NCBI GenBank assembly: GCA_010094045.1
Contig: ML986583.1
Coordinates: 95,951 to 159,950, forward strand
Source of the DNA: Lojkania enalia
Lineage: Eukaryota; Ascomycota; Dothideomycetes; Pleosporales
Reading direction: 5' to 3'
Length of the DNA: 64,000 nucleotides
The notes beneath the pieces are model-generated. The model was not told where the DNA came from and searched no databases. It saw nothing but the letters and a program-made list of their open reading frames with translations. Made by a program: the position numbers and the translations under genes. Shown here one piece after another: positions 47,401 to 60,528 of the stretch (position 1 is its first letter; every line of letters starts with the position of its first letter).

Positions 47401-49035
47401 GGGCCATAGTTTTAAGATCTAGAAGAAGTTTTACGGATACCTTCGAACATCCTATTGTGATCTAATAAATAGATCGTGGCTATGAATTGACTAAAGCTTC
47501 ATCAATCAAGCAATGAAGCCTGGATTAACGGAATTATCAAGCACGCTAAATAATTATTATGTACCAGAGATGTCCCATGGTGGAATCTTGGCTTATGTGA
47601 GTCTTAGTATAGTTTAGGCGGCAAAGATTTCTAAGAGGAGGATGTAAACTAAGATTGCTAAGTGTGTTAAGAGAAATTGCCCTTCAACCCGTATACCACC
47701 CGACTATTAACTATTCAAGAGACCTTACTTGGTCTTCAGGTTCCAATCTTATGTAAAGGTAATTGAATTTATGCTATTTATGTATCCTTCTTGTTATGGG
47801 AGCATCGTGGCCGCTATGACTTTGAAATGAGTGACTATGATCTAATAGTATGTGTGAAATGTTATACTGCGAGTATCCGTACGGATGAGCAGGACAAAGT
47901 TTAGGGCTAGTGCAACTCGCCAGTTGTGAGAAAAATCATCTTGGCGATATCCTGGTAGTTGATTATACCAATGTAGTAGAAGAGGTCTTCTTCGATGGAC
48001 CGGTGTTATTCGTCGTGAGCAAAAGTTAAAACCGGACATGGTAGGATCCATAGGCCTAAATTTTGTAGAATGTTTCATAAAGCCAGGTCGGCATAGGCTT
48101 AGTTCCGTGAGATAAGTTGGGGCTGAATATATCCCCACGACTGACGCACGGTAATCAGAGCTAAGAGGCCATCGTAAGAACAAGGAAACTGTTCAATAGC
48201 TTTTGTCCACAGTGGCCTCCGTATTTAGTAAATAATGATTTTCGCTGTATTAAATGAAGATTAAGAACAACTACTGCAGAGATCATAGCCTCCACCAGTC
48301 TACTTTCTTCCCCGAAGTCCCGACTCTGCAGCATAAAATATTGAATCGGAATGAACAAGATATATAGCAGCAACAGAGGAAAAGCTAATAGCTAAAAGAG
48401 AATTTAAGTTCAACCAACCTGGTCAATTTTAATGCATCAGATCACAGAAAGCTATTTACTATGGAAACAAACGTCTATTAAGCCCCGTAGAAGAAGATCA
48501 AATCAATACTAAAAGTGAATAATGAGTTGACTCCGATACTAAATATAAACAATATCATTCATTAGCTTCTCATCAGTTGTCTATGTGTCACGACTTACGG
48601 GGGCATTGATCACACTGTTCACTCATATATCTACGCGGAGATTAGACGCGAATATCCTTTGCAGCCTCTTACAAACGAATCTATATTGGCGCGGTATGTG
48701 GATTTTATCAAATTTACTATAGTTTAATGTATTGGTATTAATAATGAACATATGTTGTAGATTTACATATATAGTATGCTAGCTCCCTAGACTCATAGTC
48801 GTGAAACATAGCTATCGCCTTGTTCTGATACCGAAGACGAAGCTAAAATGCTAATATGAGTATCTAGGTCAAATATACATCCTCAGCAGAGCAATAACTA
48901 GACATTTGCAGCAATTAAAGGAGTCAATTTTGTAGCTTTCTACATGCTAGCTGAAATCTTCACATGCGATACGAAAATGCTCGATCGAGTGAAAACTATT
49001 GATTGTTTCCACGCCTAAAGCTCAGGCAGTGTAGT
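44445..49035. other. Gene-poor AT-rich sequence
   Basis: Starts with a C/T-rich leader (minus strand, 44540-44590) of the phosphatase gene. A 117-codon minus ORF at 45741-46094 looks moderately protein-like but has no motif or partner. From 46.5 to 49.0 kb the sequence is strongly AT-rich with stops everywhere. No RNA gene or intact transposon is seen. Confidence 0.5.
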
Positions 49036-49863
49036 TTATTTCTGCTCAACTTTGAGATTCTCCACATCTTCTTCGGCCTTGACGCGAATCCGGCACGATT
49101 TCATGCCTGGGGTAGCCAGGATCTTCTCGTATACGCGTCCAAAGACCGAGGATTTCATCACACCATGTTGTTCCGCGTCAACGTCGACTTCGACCCGTAT
49201 GGCAAGATAAATCTCGTTAAAGCGAACATTAGTACTAGCTAGCGCCTTGCAGGCCGAGTATGAAAATGAATATAAAGCACCCTGTGTCATTGCGGGTAAT
49301 GGCCGGACGCCTATGTCACCTTGGCCTCCAGTACAAATGGTCCAGCTACATGCTGTCTTTTGTTCGAGGAGATACGGAACTGTAGCACGGTATGCAACTA
49401 TTCAACCAAGTCAGATGACTCTACGAATATAATTGAGCATGCGGAAAGGGCCATAACTCACAGAAGTTAGATTCAAAATTCTGATTCATTATCTGACGCA
49501 GCTCCTCCGTTGTGGTCTCGAGCATACCCTGCTCGGTATAATTTCCGCCAACTAGGTCTCATCAGTTTTTGCTTAGTGCTAGGGCATTCATAAGGATACT
49601 CGACCTGAAGAAAAGACGTGCTGGAAAGCAGGCAAGGCTCCGGTCCGCACTTTGTCAACGACATCCTGCACACCTCTGTCAGAGACCACGCTGGCTTCGA
49701 CGGTGGTGACGCGCTCCAATCCCTCGCTAATATGCTGGGATAACTTCTTCGCCGAATCCTGGTTGCGCACAATGGCGAGGACATTGCGACCCGAGTGGAG
49801 CACTGCTTGGATGGCTGCAATGCCGATATGTCCCGTAGATCCCACGACTAATACTGTCTCCAT
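49036..49863 (-). CDS. NAD(P)-binding Rossmann protein (atypical short-chain dehydrogenase type)
   Basis: Exons 49863-49605, 49551-49462 and 49397-49036 give 236 residues. The N-terminus METVLVVGSTGHIGIAAIQAVL is a clear Rossmann strand with the GxTGxxG dinucleotide motif. AIVRNQDSAKKL suggests preference for a nucleotide phosphate-binding basic residue, and FSSVGGNY follows the third strand. The middle exon (30 codons) and the last exon (FFAYRATVPYLLEQ..., WTICTGGQGDIG) continue the fold. The protein is short compared with usual 250-350 residue relatives, and no complete YxxxK catalytic pair is obvious, so it may bind a dinucleotide without being a classical oxidoreductase. The substrate is unknown. 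It is isolated in AT-rich DNA. Confidence 0.75.
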
Positions 49864-52800
49864 TTTTTATGCTCGTGATGAATTCCGCAAGTGATGTGTG
49901 AATTTGGTTTGGTGATTATCCAAGATAGGATGTTTATATTTTATATGTGTCGCCCGCTAGCGTCATTGATTAATCATAAAATGGAGTTCGGCATTCGCGT
50001 CGGTCGTACTTGAGACCGAGCGCGACTCTACCTACGCATCGCATAATATAATTAATTGTACAAGGGGTGTATGAGGACTCTAGACCAGCTTGAACATAAA
50101 GTCTCCTCATATCTGCAACATATTTGCTTACTGATCGGAACTTGAGCTGCAGATACCTCCTCTACGTTTTCAGAAGCCAGCATAGCAAGACAACGGGTGG
50201 AAACAAAGGCAATTCGCCGTATAGTTTACTAGACTGGATTCTTGAGAAGTCTGTACTTGCCTTGACAAGTCGCTGTATTATGAGAATACTATTACCTCAA
50301 GCATGTACAGGCATAATAAGAGGCTATAACCTAAAGCAGGGGCCCACAAAATTAGTTGTGGCGAAGTCGTGCCAACCTTGAAGACGACTCGTCCCAAAAA
50401 CTCCATATAGTCACGTAATCTTTACAGACACTCCCTAAAGATCAATAATGAAATTTGATAAAATGTATTTTCTTGATATATTTGGATTTTAGTTTAATTA
50501 TCTTGTAAAAAAAGTCTACTAAAGCATACGTAGCTCGAGTTAGCTACAGCTGCGGGGTCATTTTGAGAAATCGCTGGCCGTTAAGGACATCTCACACAAG
50601 AAACATTAGTTTTAGTCCTCAAGTGTCCCGCCATGCCCATCTACCGAGGAGAAATATTTCACCAAAATGTTCGACTTCACGATATCCATTAAGTCGTAGA
50701 CTAATCAGCTACTTAAACTTCAAGGAACCGCAAAATAAGTTACTATCATACCGTGTCCGTGCGCGGAACGCCCAGATTCGCACAACGCCCCCCTACGCCA
50801 TAACAACTCTATCAGAAATGAGGCAGTAGAGACACGCACAATAGATATATATATGAGATTTTAAGGTAAAGTAATATATCGGTCCTTACGACCAATTTAC
50901 ACTATCTATATCTATCTGGAAGCTTAACGTTGCGGCTGCGACGCGTGGAGATTATTAGGGCAGCAGATGCACCTTCTAGGGCCTCTCTAATATCTGGCGC
51001 AGTAATAACGCATTTCAAATACTTTCTACTTTAAAGATATAGCTATAAAGCTTTTCTTTTATCCTTTTAGGAAGATTTTAGAGCCTTTAAAGCGTCGAGT
51101 GAGGCATAGGCACTCAATCCCGACGTCCGCAAAGCGCCAGCAAAGAGAATGGGATCAAGAACAAGCGGGTACTCCAGCTTCCTCATCATGGGGACTAAGA
51201 AATTGGGCACTACTACATACTCTTTTATGCCAACCATGCCTCACACCAAATTACCAGGTTGAAATCCTATCACTGCTGACTTCAATACTCTCGAGCCCGC
51301 CCCGTTCATAATGGGTTGTCCAGGAAGGGAAGGCAATGTCCAGGCGGTAGTATATCAAGATCAAAAATCTCTCGTCTCAACCTTAAGATGCTCTTAAATG
51401 ACTGGAAATACTTGCGGCACTTTCTTGAAGATTAGACTAGTGTCGTACGGTTGTAAAATGATATAAGAAGACTCTGGGGTTTCAAAAAAAGACGACATTT
51501 ACATATCAAGCATCGCCAGAAGCAATTCTCGATGCTAATGTCAAGAGTAAAAAAGTTAATATTTGTCGCCATGAGCCGAACATAGCCCTAGGGGTCTTGC
51601 GATACATTCACCGCAACAGCAGAGCCTACAATACCACGCAACTTTTTATCCCTGAGATCGAACGCTTATATGAGTCTATTTGGGAAAGCATATCAATGAT
51701 CCCCGATGCGAACGCCACCCAACATGCGCAAAGTCTAAAAGTTAGCTACTAGCTGAAGTTGAGAGAGGGTTGTGGCTAGTGACATGTGGTACATTAAAGT
51801 TGACATTAGCTTTTAAACGGTACCTATGTTTGTGGACGCTAGGATTCGAGCCGTTGCTTATTTATTGCGGCGTAGTTCTGTGTCACCTAAGTCTAGCGCC
51901 GCATCCCGCTTCGGCTGTGTGACAGTGATAGACATTCTATGTCTTTGGGCTAAGAAACCACTTCTAGGCTTTTGAGCACAATATATTTCGGCGACTGCCG
52001 CTATTATATTACAACTCAAGCCAAGTAGGGTTAAGGATCGAATGCAATATCTCGGGATAGACCGTACAAACATGTCACGGGCATAGTACCATTTTCGTCC
52101 GAGAACAGGAGCCACAGCCGTGATAACTAGACGATACACTAATGGACCAGGGTCGCTTCAGTTTCGGTTTCCGGCCGACCACACGCCAAACCTTTCGTGC
52201 TCACAGATTTTAGGGCAACACACCGAGCACATAAAATGTATTAGTATCACGTTTCACAAGCCGACTCCTTACTAGCTGCCATTCTACCTAAGTCTCCTAC
52301 CATTTAGCAAGGGGGTTTTATAGCTAATGTGTAGGAATCAAGGCCCGCTCTTACTAAGGTGCGGTATTAGATTCTGGACGAAAAAGGACACTTTTGCGCT
52401 GAGAATAGGCCCACGGGAGCATTATCTGCTAATATAATTGAGTGCTAGGCCTCATAAAAAAAAATAAAAAAAAATAAAAATTTAAAAATAAAATAAAACT
52501 TTTTTTTGAGGAGATATTTGTATAGTGAAAAATCAACGTTACCATCTTCAAGGTCAAATGTTTGTTAACCTATACGATAGTTCATATTCCCGAATTGAAT
52601 TTACCATTTGGACGCTGTGCTATCCCCCAAAGGGCGGGCGGCAACATAGCGCTCTACCGATACAGGATACTGTTCTAATCACTTCTCTGATCATTTCCAT
52701 CCTTGCACGCTTTTGTCACCATTCAAGAGCAACACCACTAACCCTGGTGCTGCTGTTAGAAGCGCTCTTCAAAACAAATGCAATAACTGTTGTTGAGAAG

Positions 52801-53768
52801 CATCTCAGCGAACGACTGTTACGGCTGTTATCGATAATTTTGGAAGATATCCAGGTAGTGAAAAGTTGTTGGTAGATTTTGGTCTGGATGGAGCAGGGTT
52901 CCGTTTTTGGGCATGTTGCGAATTCAAGTTCCATCTGCTCTTTCAACAATTGCTACCCAAGAACTTGACGATGCCCAAACTCGCTGAATTAGTAAGGAGG
53001 GTGAGCAAAGAAAGAAGCATTGGTTATGAAGGGAGAGTCTAGTATTTTGTAGATTTCTAGAAGGCAACTCTAATCTTTTGCAAGGAGTGTGTTACGTGAC
53101 TTCATTTTTTCTTTTACCGAAGGGAAAAGGGGCATCGAAAAGATGCGATCAACACTGTCTAGTGGGTGGCGTTTTCGGAAAATTCCAGTCCCCAAGCCAC
53201 AAGCTTATTTTGGGAACGCGCTTGCGAAGATCCCGTACGTGAAACTCTTTCGCTTATTGATACGGCTCGCCATTTGGCTTTTGCAGAGTTTCTCACGCGA
53301 ATTTGCCGACTTCAACTCCAGTTTTTAATCGCTGGATCTGCAATCGAACAAGCAAGTAATCAATGACTGCCGCAAATAGGGCTATCTTTTGGGCATGCGT
53401 TTGCATTAACAGTTGCGAGTTCAGCTAGCCAAGCACTGGCTAGGGCTCGTGGCACGCCACAAATACCTAGACGTACAAGTGTCTAGCCAAAGGCAGATCC
53501 CCTTGCCCAAGTCTGGCGTCAAGCACTATGAATTACGGGAGCTACAAAAGCCATTGAATCTAGACCTCACCAGAGTCGACATATAGCGATGGCGATTCCA
53601 CATCTCGATAAAGGCATAGGTATGCAACGGTACTACTTAAAGCCATTGCTCAGCTCTAACCCCGGAAACGAGCGAGCCTGAAGGATGTATAAAAGCGCCT
53701 CTGGCAGACTCTAGATGAGGAACACAGCCGCTCACTTCTTAACTACCAAGCTTGCTCTATTCGTGGCA
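49864..53768. other. Gene-poor AT-rich sequence
   Basis: Short open frames (50563-50829, 52525-52875, 53089-53366) have no recognised motif. An A-rich low-complexity tract occupies 52455-52510. A few bases before the next gene a TATA box is seen. No other feature is supported. Confidence 0.5.
53688..53694 (+). promoter_or_regulatory. TATA box of the Thr-rich secreted protein gene
   Basis: TATAAAA lies 81 bases before the chosen ATG (53769) but only 27 before the alternative in-frame ATG (53715). Since fungal transcripts usually start some 30 or more bases beyond TATA, it favours the downstream start. Confidence 0.5.
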
Positions 53769-54961
53769 ATGCGGAGCATTAATGCATTTCTGTTCATCAA
53801 CGCGTTCGCTTTCTGTATTGACGCATCGCCTCTAGCCAATGGCGATGAACATACTGCTCTCATTCCGAGAAAGGCCAATGCGTATCCCAGTTGCACTTCT
53901 CCCGTGCTAAGAATTTTAGATGTCGCTTTGACGATCGTTGGCCCAAAGGCCACTTCTTTTTGCTCTTCCTATATCAAAGCGTCATCGGTGACGGCGTCAT
54001 GTATGTTCACAATAGAAAATCTAACGCGTACCTGACTAATTACTTAGCAACGGCCACTGAAACCTTGAAAACGACGACTACTACAACTCTTGGCGAGACA
54101 ACTTCCACGGTCAGTAGTTAAGTTCTCACATAGCTAACTTGTTTCCGCCAAAAGTACATGCTAAGCGTCTAACAGGTCACTTCCGGAGTGTCCATAGTGA
54201 ATGAATTAACGATAGCAACAACCACAACTATCGCAACCCCTGCTATCCAAACAATCACTGAGTAAGATCGCCTGCTCCTCAAACAAGCTCTCCATCTTAT
54301 GACCATTGAACAGACAGACTCCTGTTCTACTGAATCGACGGACCCCCGCGACCCCATACACGCCTCCGGCTCTGAAAACCGTCGCCGCATCCATCGCGTC
54401 TAAAGCCTGCTCCTGCTTCCTTGGTCCCTCAAAGACCACTACTGTATCCACCGTCATAACCGTGGAATCCATATCCACAACAACCGTGCAATCAACCGCG
54501 CAGATCACTGTTCCAAGCAGCACAACCACTATAACAGAAACTTCAATCTCGACCACCACATCTACTGCGCCTGCAGTCACTGAAACTGTCTTAACAGCCG
54601 GGAAAAGCTACATGCGCGTCTACGGCCCCGCCAACGGGTGTGTCTACAACAGATACACTGGTCTGTCCTCTCATCATTCTCTCAAGGCCTATTGTTTATC
54701 TAACTCGCAACAGACTACATCGATTTACACGGCGATATTGGAACCTCAGCAGACGGGTACCTCGAAGGGCGTTCTGCGTGTGCAACCAGGTGTAGCAATA
54801 ACGCAAATTGTGCATGGTGGTTCTTCTACGCTGATCTTGAGGGTACGTCGATGGGGTATCCCGCTTGGTGTTTACTAGATAGTCTGCCGTTTAGCCCCGG
54901 GTATGTGCAGTGTAATATCCCCTGGTCCGGGTATAACGTTGGGTATAATTTGGTCGTCTAG
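53769..54961 (+). CDS. Secreted Thr-rich protein with C-terminal Cys-rich (PAN/apple-like) domain
   Basis: Five exons, 53769-54000, 54048-54109, 54176-54261, 54314-54660 and 54714-54961, all with GT-AG introns of 47-66 bases in phase, give 324 residues. The signal peptide is MRSINAFLFINAFAFCIDA, with a Lys-Arg-type RK site shortly after. Two related modules with a Cys pair (PSCTSPVLRILDVALT...FCSSYI and ALKTVAASIASKACSCF) alternate with Thr-rich stretches likely to be O-glycosylated. The C-terminus (RSACATRCSNNANCAWWFFY... to NLVV) has five Cys and the C-x3-C-x5-C pattern of PAN/apple domains, which bind proteins or carbohydrates. The in-frame ATG at 53715 is possible but sits too close to the TATA box. 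Reading through the last intron would truncate the protein at 54878. Confidence 0.7.
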
Positions 54962-55458
54962 AAGCGACTGGGACCGAGACGACGTACTGAATATTCATGT
55001 AAAATTTTTAATGAAATCGTAACAGACAAGAGCCTAGCTCTTCTAGATATCCTATCTATAACCCTGTCGCTTTGAAAAACATTCCATCCTCACTCACAGG
55101 CATCAACGGGATCGTCCTATCGCGGAATTCGGCACATGCTCGCACCCATTAGGTGTCGCTTCCTACACAATCAACGCAGCCCTCAACTCTTGGATACCTC
55201 CTTAAGCAGCTTGTCCTGATTGCTACGCCTTATCTCAGGTACTCATTATCCGTAGCTAAAATCCATCCAGACCACTACTCAGTTTTACCAGCGGGACGTA
55301 TTCGTATCGAGCATGCTGACAATCTGCAATTCAAAATTGCCCTCATCTGTACATCGCGCGTGCTGACTTGCACAATCAACCCTGTTTCTCTCGGAAAATT
55401 CTTTACATTGCAAGATCCATTTCTAGAATTCCACACGTTGGAACTTGCCGGGAAAAAA
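54962..55458. other. Short convergent intergenic region
   Basis: Lies between the 3' ends of the Thr-rich secreted protein and the Zn2Cys6 regulator. The 113-codon plus ORF starting at 55153 has no motif and overlaps the regulator's 3' end. Confidence 0.5.
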
Positions 55459-57430
55459 CTAGCCAAAGGCAACCCCAAGACCCTCTCCCACTAGCTTCGC
55501 AGCCTTCTTCCGGATCATCGCATCTGTCCAGCGAAAGACGCTAACTTGTTGGGAATCCAGTAGGGCATTCAGACTCTTCATAATCCAGACCTGTATAGGC
55601 GGCGTGCAAAATTCGTAAGCCATCACAAAGCTTAGTGTCGTGTGGAACGCCCCAATGGGTTTGTTCGCCCAAGCATCTTCCCAGGTCTTGCATATCTCAA
55701 GCGCAACAGCTCGGCATTCAGCCTCTAGTGCGTATATGTTTGGTTCATAGGGAGGTAAAAGGTTCATGACCACTTTATTGATAAGGATCATCAGCGACCA
55801 GAGACAGTTGTATGCAGCGGCAATACGCCAATTCGAGAAGTGGAACGACGTGGGAGTCGGTGCCATGGTAGAAGAATGTTCGGTAGCGATAGCCGCATCG
55901 GCAAGGTTGACATTAAATCTGTCGGCCAGCGTTCGCACATCCTTTTTGAGGCTTTGAAGCTTGCCGAGTAGGGCTGATCGAGCAATAGAACAAACGCAAG
56001 ACTCATAACTCGGATAAACGTCTAGGGGGACATCCATGCGGGATGCAAAATCGTCGGAAAAGTCTATTTGAGAAAATGTATCAGAAAATTCATCTAAACG
56101 AAACTCAGCGTCGAATTCCGAGATGCTGGCGGCCGGGAAGGGATCGAAAGTGGTGCATTCTAAATCTTTGAGCTCCTTCAGTAACCCAGGGAAAGAGGCC
56201 ATGAGCTGGAGAACTTTGGTGTATAATCTGTCCTCTAGACTGTTATCTATAGAGTCAAACGCGATATGGCGCCACTCTAGAGACATGAGAAAACATGGTT
56301 TTCGCGCGTATATTGAAGTTATAATCTAAAGGGAGTGTCAGATATGATAGAGCTCCCCTCTGGTCTCTGCCTATAGATCCAGTGGCAGTATGGCCTATTA
56401 AGGTAGAACTTGGGACAAAGACGAATAGTCACTTACTATGCCGCCGCGGTTGAATCTTAGAATTTCTCTTGCAAATGGATCGTTGCATTTTTGGGGACCT
56501 TGGAGCTCTATGAGACGCCCTGCACCACCCACATGGGTCAAGTACTTGTTGCCCAGTCTCGGCCCCGCCAAAGCCTTGATAGTGAAATCAGTATAATCTT
56601 TCCAGGGTAAGCCCAAATTTATATTACCTCTACCAGTCCCAGAAGTACTGCTGCGCAAAGCGTATTAGGAGACCTCCCTTCACGAGGATCTTCTAATAGC
56701 AGCTGCAGCTCCCGAACTGCCTTTAGGTAAAGGCTTGGACTGACGATCTCAGTGGCAGGTCTTTTATGAATCATGGACGAATGCGCTCTGACGAGACATG
56801 CAACTGCCGCATCAAGTGCCGCATTCTGACCTATCCGGGCCGGAATCTCGTGCATAAATGCACCGAATCCCGACAGTCGATAACCAACGTCTCCAATACA
56901 CATTGCATCAATCAAAGTACGGCAAAGTTCTTGGTGTTGTGATGGGGATGAGAATCTCAATATGCTCGTGCGGAACGATGGGCCACTTGGGCTACAGCGA
57001 GGAATAGCTGAGGATAGTTGTCTAGAATAGGTGGATGGCTTGCTTGATATTCGGAACTTTTGGAATACTGCACCATTATTGGACCATTTCTCGTTTAGTT
57101 GGTTTAATTTCTTGCATGGCTGTTCTGTGACGTTGTGAGTCTAGCTGCGTGCCTAAGATGATCATGGCACGCACGCGAAATGCCTTGGCTGTCGTCCGAC
57201 GCAAAGGACGTTAAATCGCAGTTCAACTTTGGTCCAGAATCTTTGAACGTGTGTCGCGCTGGGGGCCCGGGACATTCCTTCTTGTTTTTCTGGCAGTTGA
57301 GGCAGGCCGGCCAAGTTTCATCGCACTTCCACAGGTCAGGATCGGGAATTCGTCGACACACAAAAAATCATGCCTTAATTTTCCGTTTTCGACATACGAA
57401 GCATCCAGTACTCTTTGGAACACCAACCAT
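55459..57430 (-). CDS. Zn2Cys6 transcription factor with fungal-specific domain
   Basis: Exons 57430-57374, 57325-57175, 57124-56628, 56574-56437 and 56325-55459 give 569 residues. The zinc cluster is exact (Cys10, 13, 20, 27, 30, 37; spacing C-x2-C-x6-C-x6-C-x2-C-x6-C) with basic residues RKRKIK between. The rest has the features of the fungal-specific transcription factor domain 2: SILRFSSPSQHQELC, a helical Ala/Leu-rich middle, GGAGRLIELQGPQ and KPCFLMSLEWRHIAFD. Such proteins bind CGG half-sites and regulate metabolism or secondary pathways. Intron 1 begins with GC (AAG|GCATGA) where the family has an intron before C-D-E; the other three start with GT. The target genes are unknown; a neighbouring secreted-protein gene is convergent. 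Confidence 0.83.
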
Positions 57431-60400
57431 AATGACTGTAATCGGACTTTTGAGTTGTACTAAGATAGCTCAAGAACGAGCAGGTGAACGAGGGTCCTGT
57501 TGTGTAATGTTATAAGAAGTTACTGATGCTCGGTGTGAGACGATGGAAAGGGAATGATAGTCCCGGCCTTCTTGTCTACATAGAATATATAGTTGTCCCA
57601 TTTCAAATCGCACCGCTGAAGCCCTATTCCGGCTACGGTCCGGGGGCCCAACGGGGGCTGGCACGTTCCCTGCATGGTACACTGAGCACTAGCGGAAATA
57701 TGGGCTCACGTGTTCGCGAGATACATCCCTTTTCGGCAAACACAAGGACCAAATTAAGAATGGGGCTGGAAGCTTCGCCGTGGCTCGAAACCTTGGTTGG
57801 TAGGCCGTGATTGAGGCTCGCACTAGAAAATAGTGTTGCTGCAAGATTTCGCAAGGCCGAACAAAGTAGCATAGAGGCCTTTATAAAGGCTTGCTGCTCA
57901 TCCACGACGTTGATAGACATCTCAAGCCATTATCAGGGTGTGAGGAATTCGCGAGGCATTAGGTCAAAATACGCGAGGCTGACGTAACCGTACGCCGCTC
58001 CGCCACTGCTTTCTACACAAGACATTTGTTTAAAGCCCCTGTAACACCTTGGTAATCAGTCGCTTCTCAAATGTCTATCAGCTGTCCGTTTTTCCGTCGC
58101 CCGTGCTCCCCCGTCCACACTGTTCCAGATGCTTCACCGTCATTTGTAATAGCATCATGCTGTATCTTAATCACAATCATCCACTTGCTCGGCCGAGGTT
58201 AGGACTTTCATATGAACTCCTATCATGCCCTTCGGTATTCCGACCCCAGCTTTCAGCTCACCAAGGATCCTAAGCTCAATTGCCACCCTAGTCCTTAGTT
58301 CAAACTTCAACCCAATATAGGGTCGTAATACGCGCACATCTTAAGCGGCTTCGGTTTAACTCCTCTAGAACCCTGGTTTTAGCCCTCAAATTTGGCGATT
58401 TTTAAAGCTCGATCCGCTTGTTGGCAAATGTTTAGCTGATGGAGTTCGAATTAATATTTCATCTAGCCGGAGATTCGGTGGTATCCTAGCGACTCTCTCT
58501 TCACCTGCCTAGTTGGCGTTTAAGCCGAAAGCTTACATAGGTCTATACATGTCCATCATTAATCCATTCTCTCATCTATTCAATGATCTTATCCTACACG
58601 ATGGCACCTTCCATCGACACTAACCTGCAGGTTTTCCAGCCAATTTTCATAATTATTAGATACTGGAGTATGCCATGGCGAGAGATTACCTGTACTTAAG
58701 CCTCCGCTATTTAAGAGAATTCGACTTAATCCCGACCATGTCCTAAGTCCGATATATGACCACAGGGCCGATAAGTTGGGTGTAGGTCGATGTGTTCCTC
58801 CAAACCCGAGCATAGACCAAGCTTATCAAATGCCACTTGCAAACATGGGCATTAGAAAATGAGCGTTAGTCATCTACCTACACAACTGTATATTAACCAC
58901 GCAGGTTCGACTGACCAATGACCTCCAATAAAGACGCCAATACTAACCATGTCAATATCCGTGTGCTACCCACTTCTCAGGTGCCCGAAACAATGAATAA
59001 GCACAGTCCTCTTTCTGCTGCATCATTTTCCCTTCCCGGCTTTTCATATATCGCCCTTCTGTCTTTGCATGTTCGCTTCTAATCATGTCCGCAGAGTATG
59101 CCGCGCTCCTTTATCGACTTCTAGCTTCCTTCCGTGGATGCTCATTGATTCTGAAAATTCCCAATGTCACAAAGTCTATGTCTCACCGAGCCCACTTTTG
59201 GTATGCATGCCAAGTTCTAATTCCTTCTTCCTTAATGATTGCTCAATACTTTGGAAATAGAGTAGCACAGGATGTATGGACCATTGCATCACCGCGACGC
59301 ACGGTTGCCAATCCGGTCGCATGTAATCAGAGCTCAGCCAAGAAATTGCGTACTAATGATCTGCTTAGATAACCTCACGGGAGCAATGCAACAGCATATA
59401 ATTCTATCGAAGCCTCCAAGTCCAGCCAGATACTGTTTCCCAAGTATAAGAATCAGCGTATCCAGTTTAAAAAGTCGATACTCTAATTATATAAATATAG
59501 CGCCGATTCTTCTAATAAATTCTTGGCTGGATTGAACTGCAGGACTATTCAGTTACACGAAAACTGTCCTCTTGATCTATTACTGGCGAGGGTATATTTT
59601 CAGATTGCCCCACATAACACTACAGGTTTCGGTTGCCAGATGAGAGCGAAATGACGCCAATATATCTTCATGTGACATCTGGTAGGGATTCTTTAGAAGC
59701 ACCGCATGCGTATCATCCGGATACTTATACCGGTGAGTGCGGTGTGCTCAGAGACAAGGTTACATTTTATGCATCAGCCCTTTCACTTCTACAAAATGTC
59801 TTCGGTATCGCCGTATTCCAACACGTTGCAAAATTTAACACGCAAAAGCTTTGCAGGACCGGACGTCCTCTAGGATCACCTCAGGCAAAGGGCGTGGCCC
59901 TACCTATATGGTGGGCAGGAAGGGATACTTGTCACTGCTCTTCGCCTGGACTTGACGTTACTTCAATGATATTTGCCATTTGCTCCTTCTCACCCATTTC
60001 GAAATTTGCTGTTTGACGATACTTTGATCCGACTGAAGATCTGGTAGAATATTAAAATTGATAGCATTTCAGGCTCTCGTCTAAACACAAACTATACTTC
60101 GATATGGATAGATACGTAGGTTACTGTACGAACCGTAGATGGCTTCGGATGTACTATCATAACGTTTAATAATCCGTAGGAAGGCTCTGAGACGAGGCTG
60201 TGCATTTTGTCATTGCTTTGCCTTCCAAAATCATGAACAAATAGCAAGGTAAGAATAATCCCAGAGGAAATCGTAAAAATGAATCCAAGGCTCCGTGCAC
60301 CCGGTATCTGCTCCACAAGAACGGCTAGCCTAAAGTCGTTAGCACAATCTTGGACCCAGCCTCGGCTCATATTTCATTGCATAGCGATAACTCATAATAC

Positions 60401-60528
60401 CTCCACCAGAGCTTTCGACAAACACAACCTACATGATGGAAATTCTCCTTGATAGCCACTCCACATACTTCCGCACATTTTCCGAACGACCATTACCATC
60501 TCCTCGTCCCCCCTGATTGTGCCTGACA
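57431..60528. other. Intergenic, no gene recognised
   Basis: Promoter side of the Zn2Cys6 gene, then 3 kb of mixed composition. The ORFs at 57633-57920 (minus), 59069-59372 and 59633-60016 (plus) and 60092-60370 (minus, with one hydrophobic segment) have no family motifs. The right end is the promoter of the nucleoside hydrolase. Confidence 0.45.

Noticed and set aside
52525..53366. Overlapping plus and minus ORFs (SERLLRLLSIILED and similar)
   Set aside because: Considered as a remnant of a larger regulatory or NLR-type gene, but no motif could be defended.
57633..57920. 95-codon minus-strand ORF upstream of the Zn2Cys6 gene
   Set aside because: Starts well but drifts into low-quality sequence; no motif and no partner exon.
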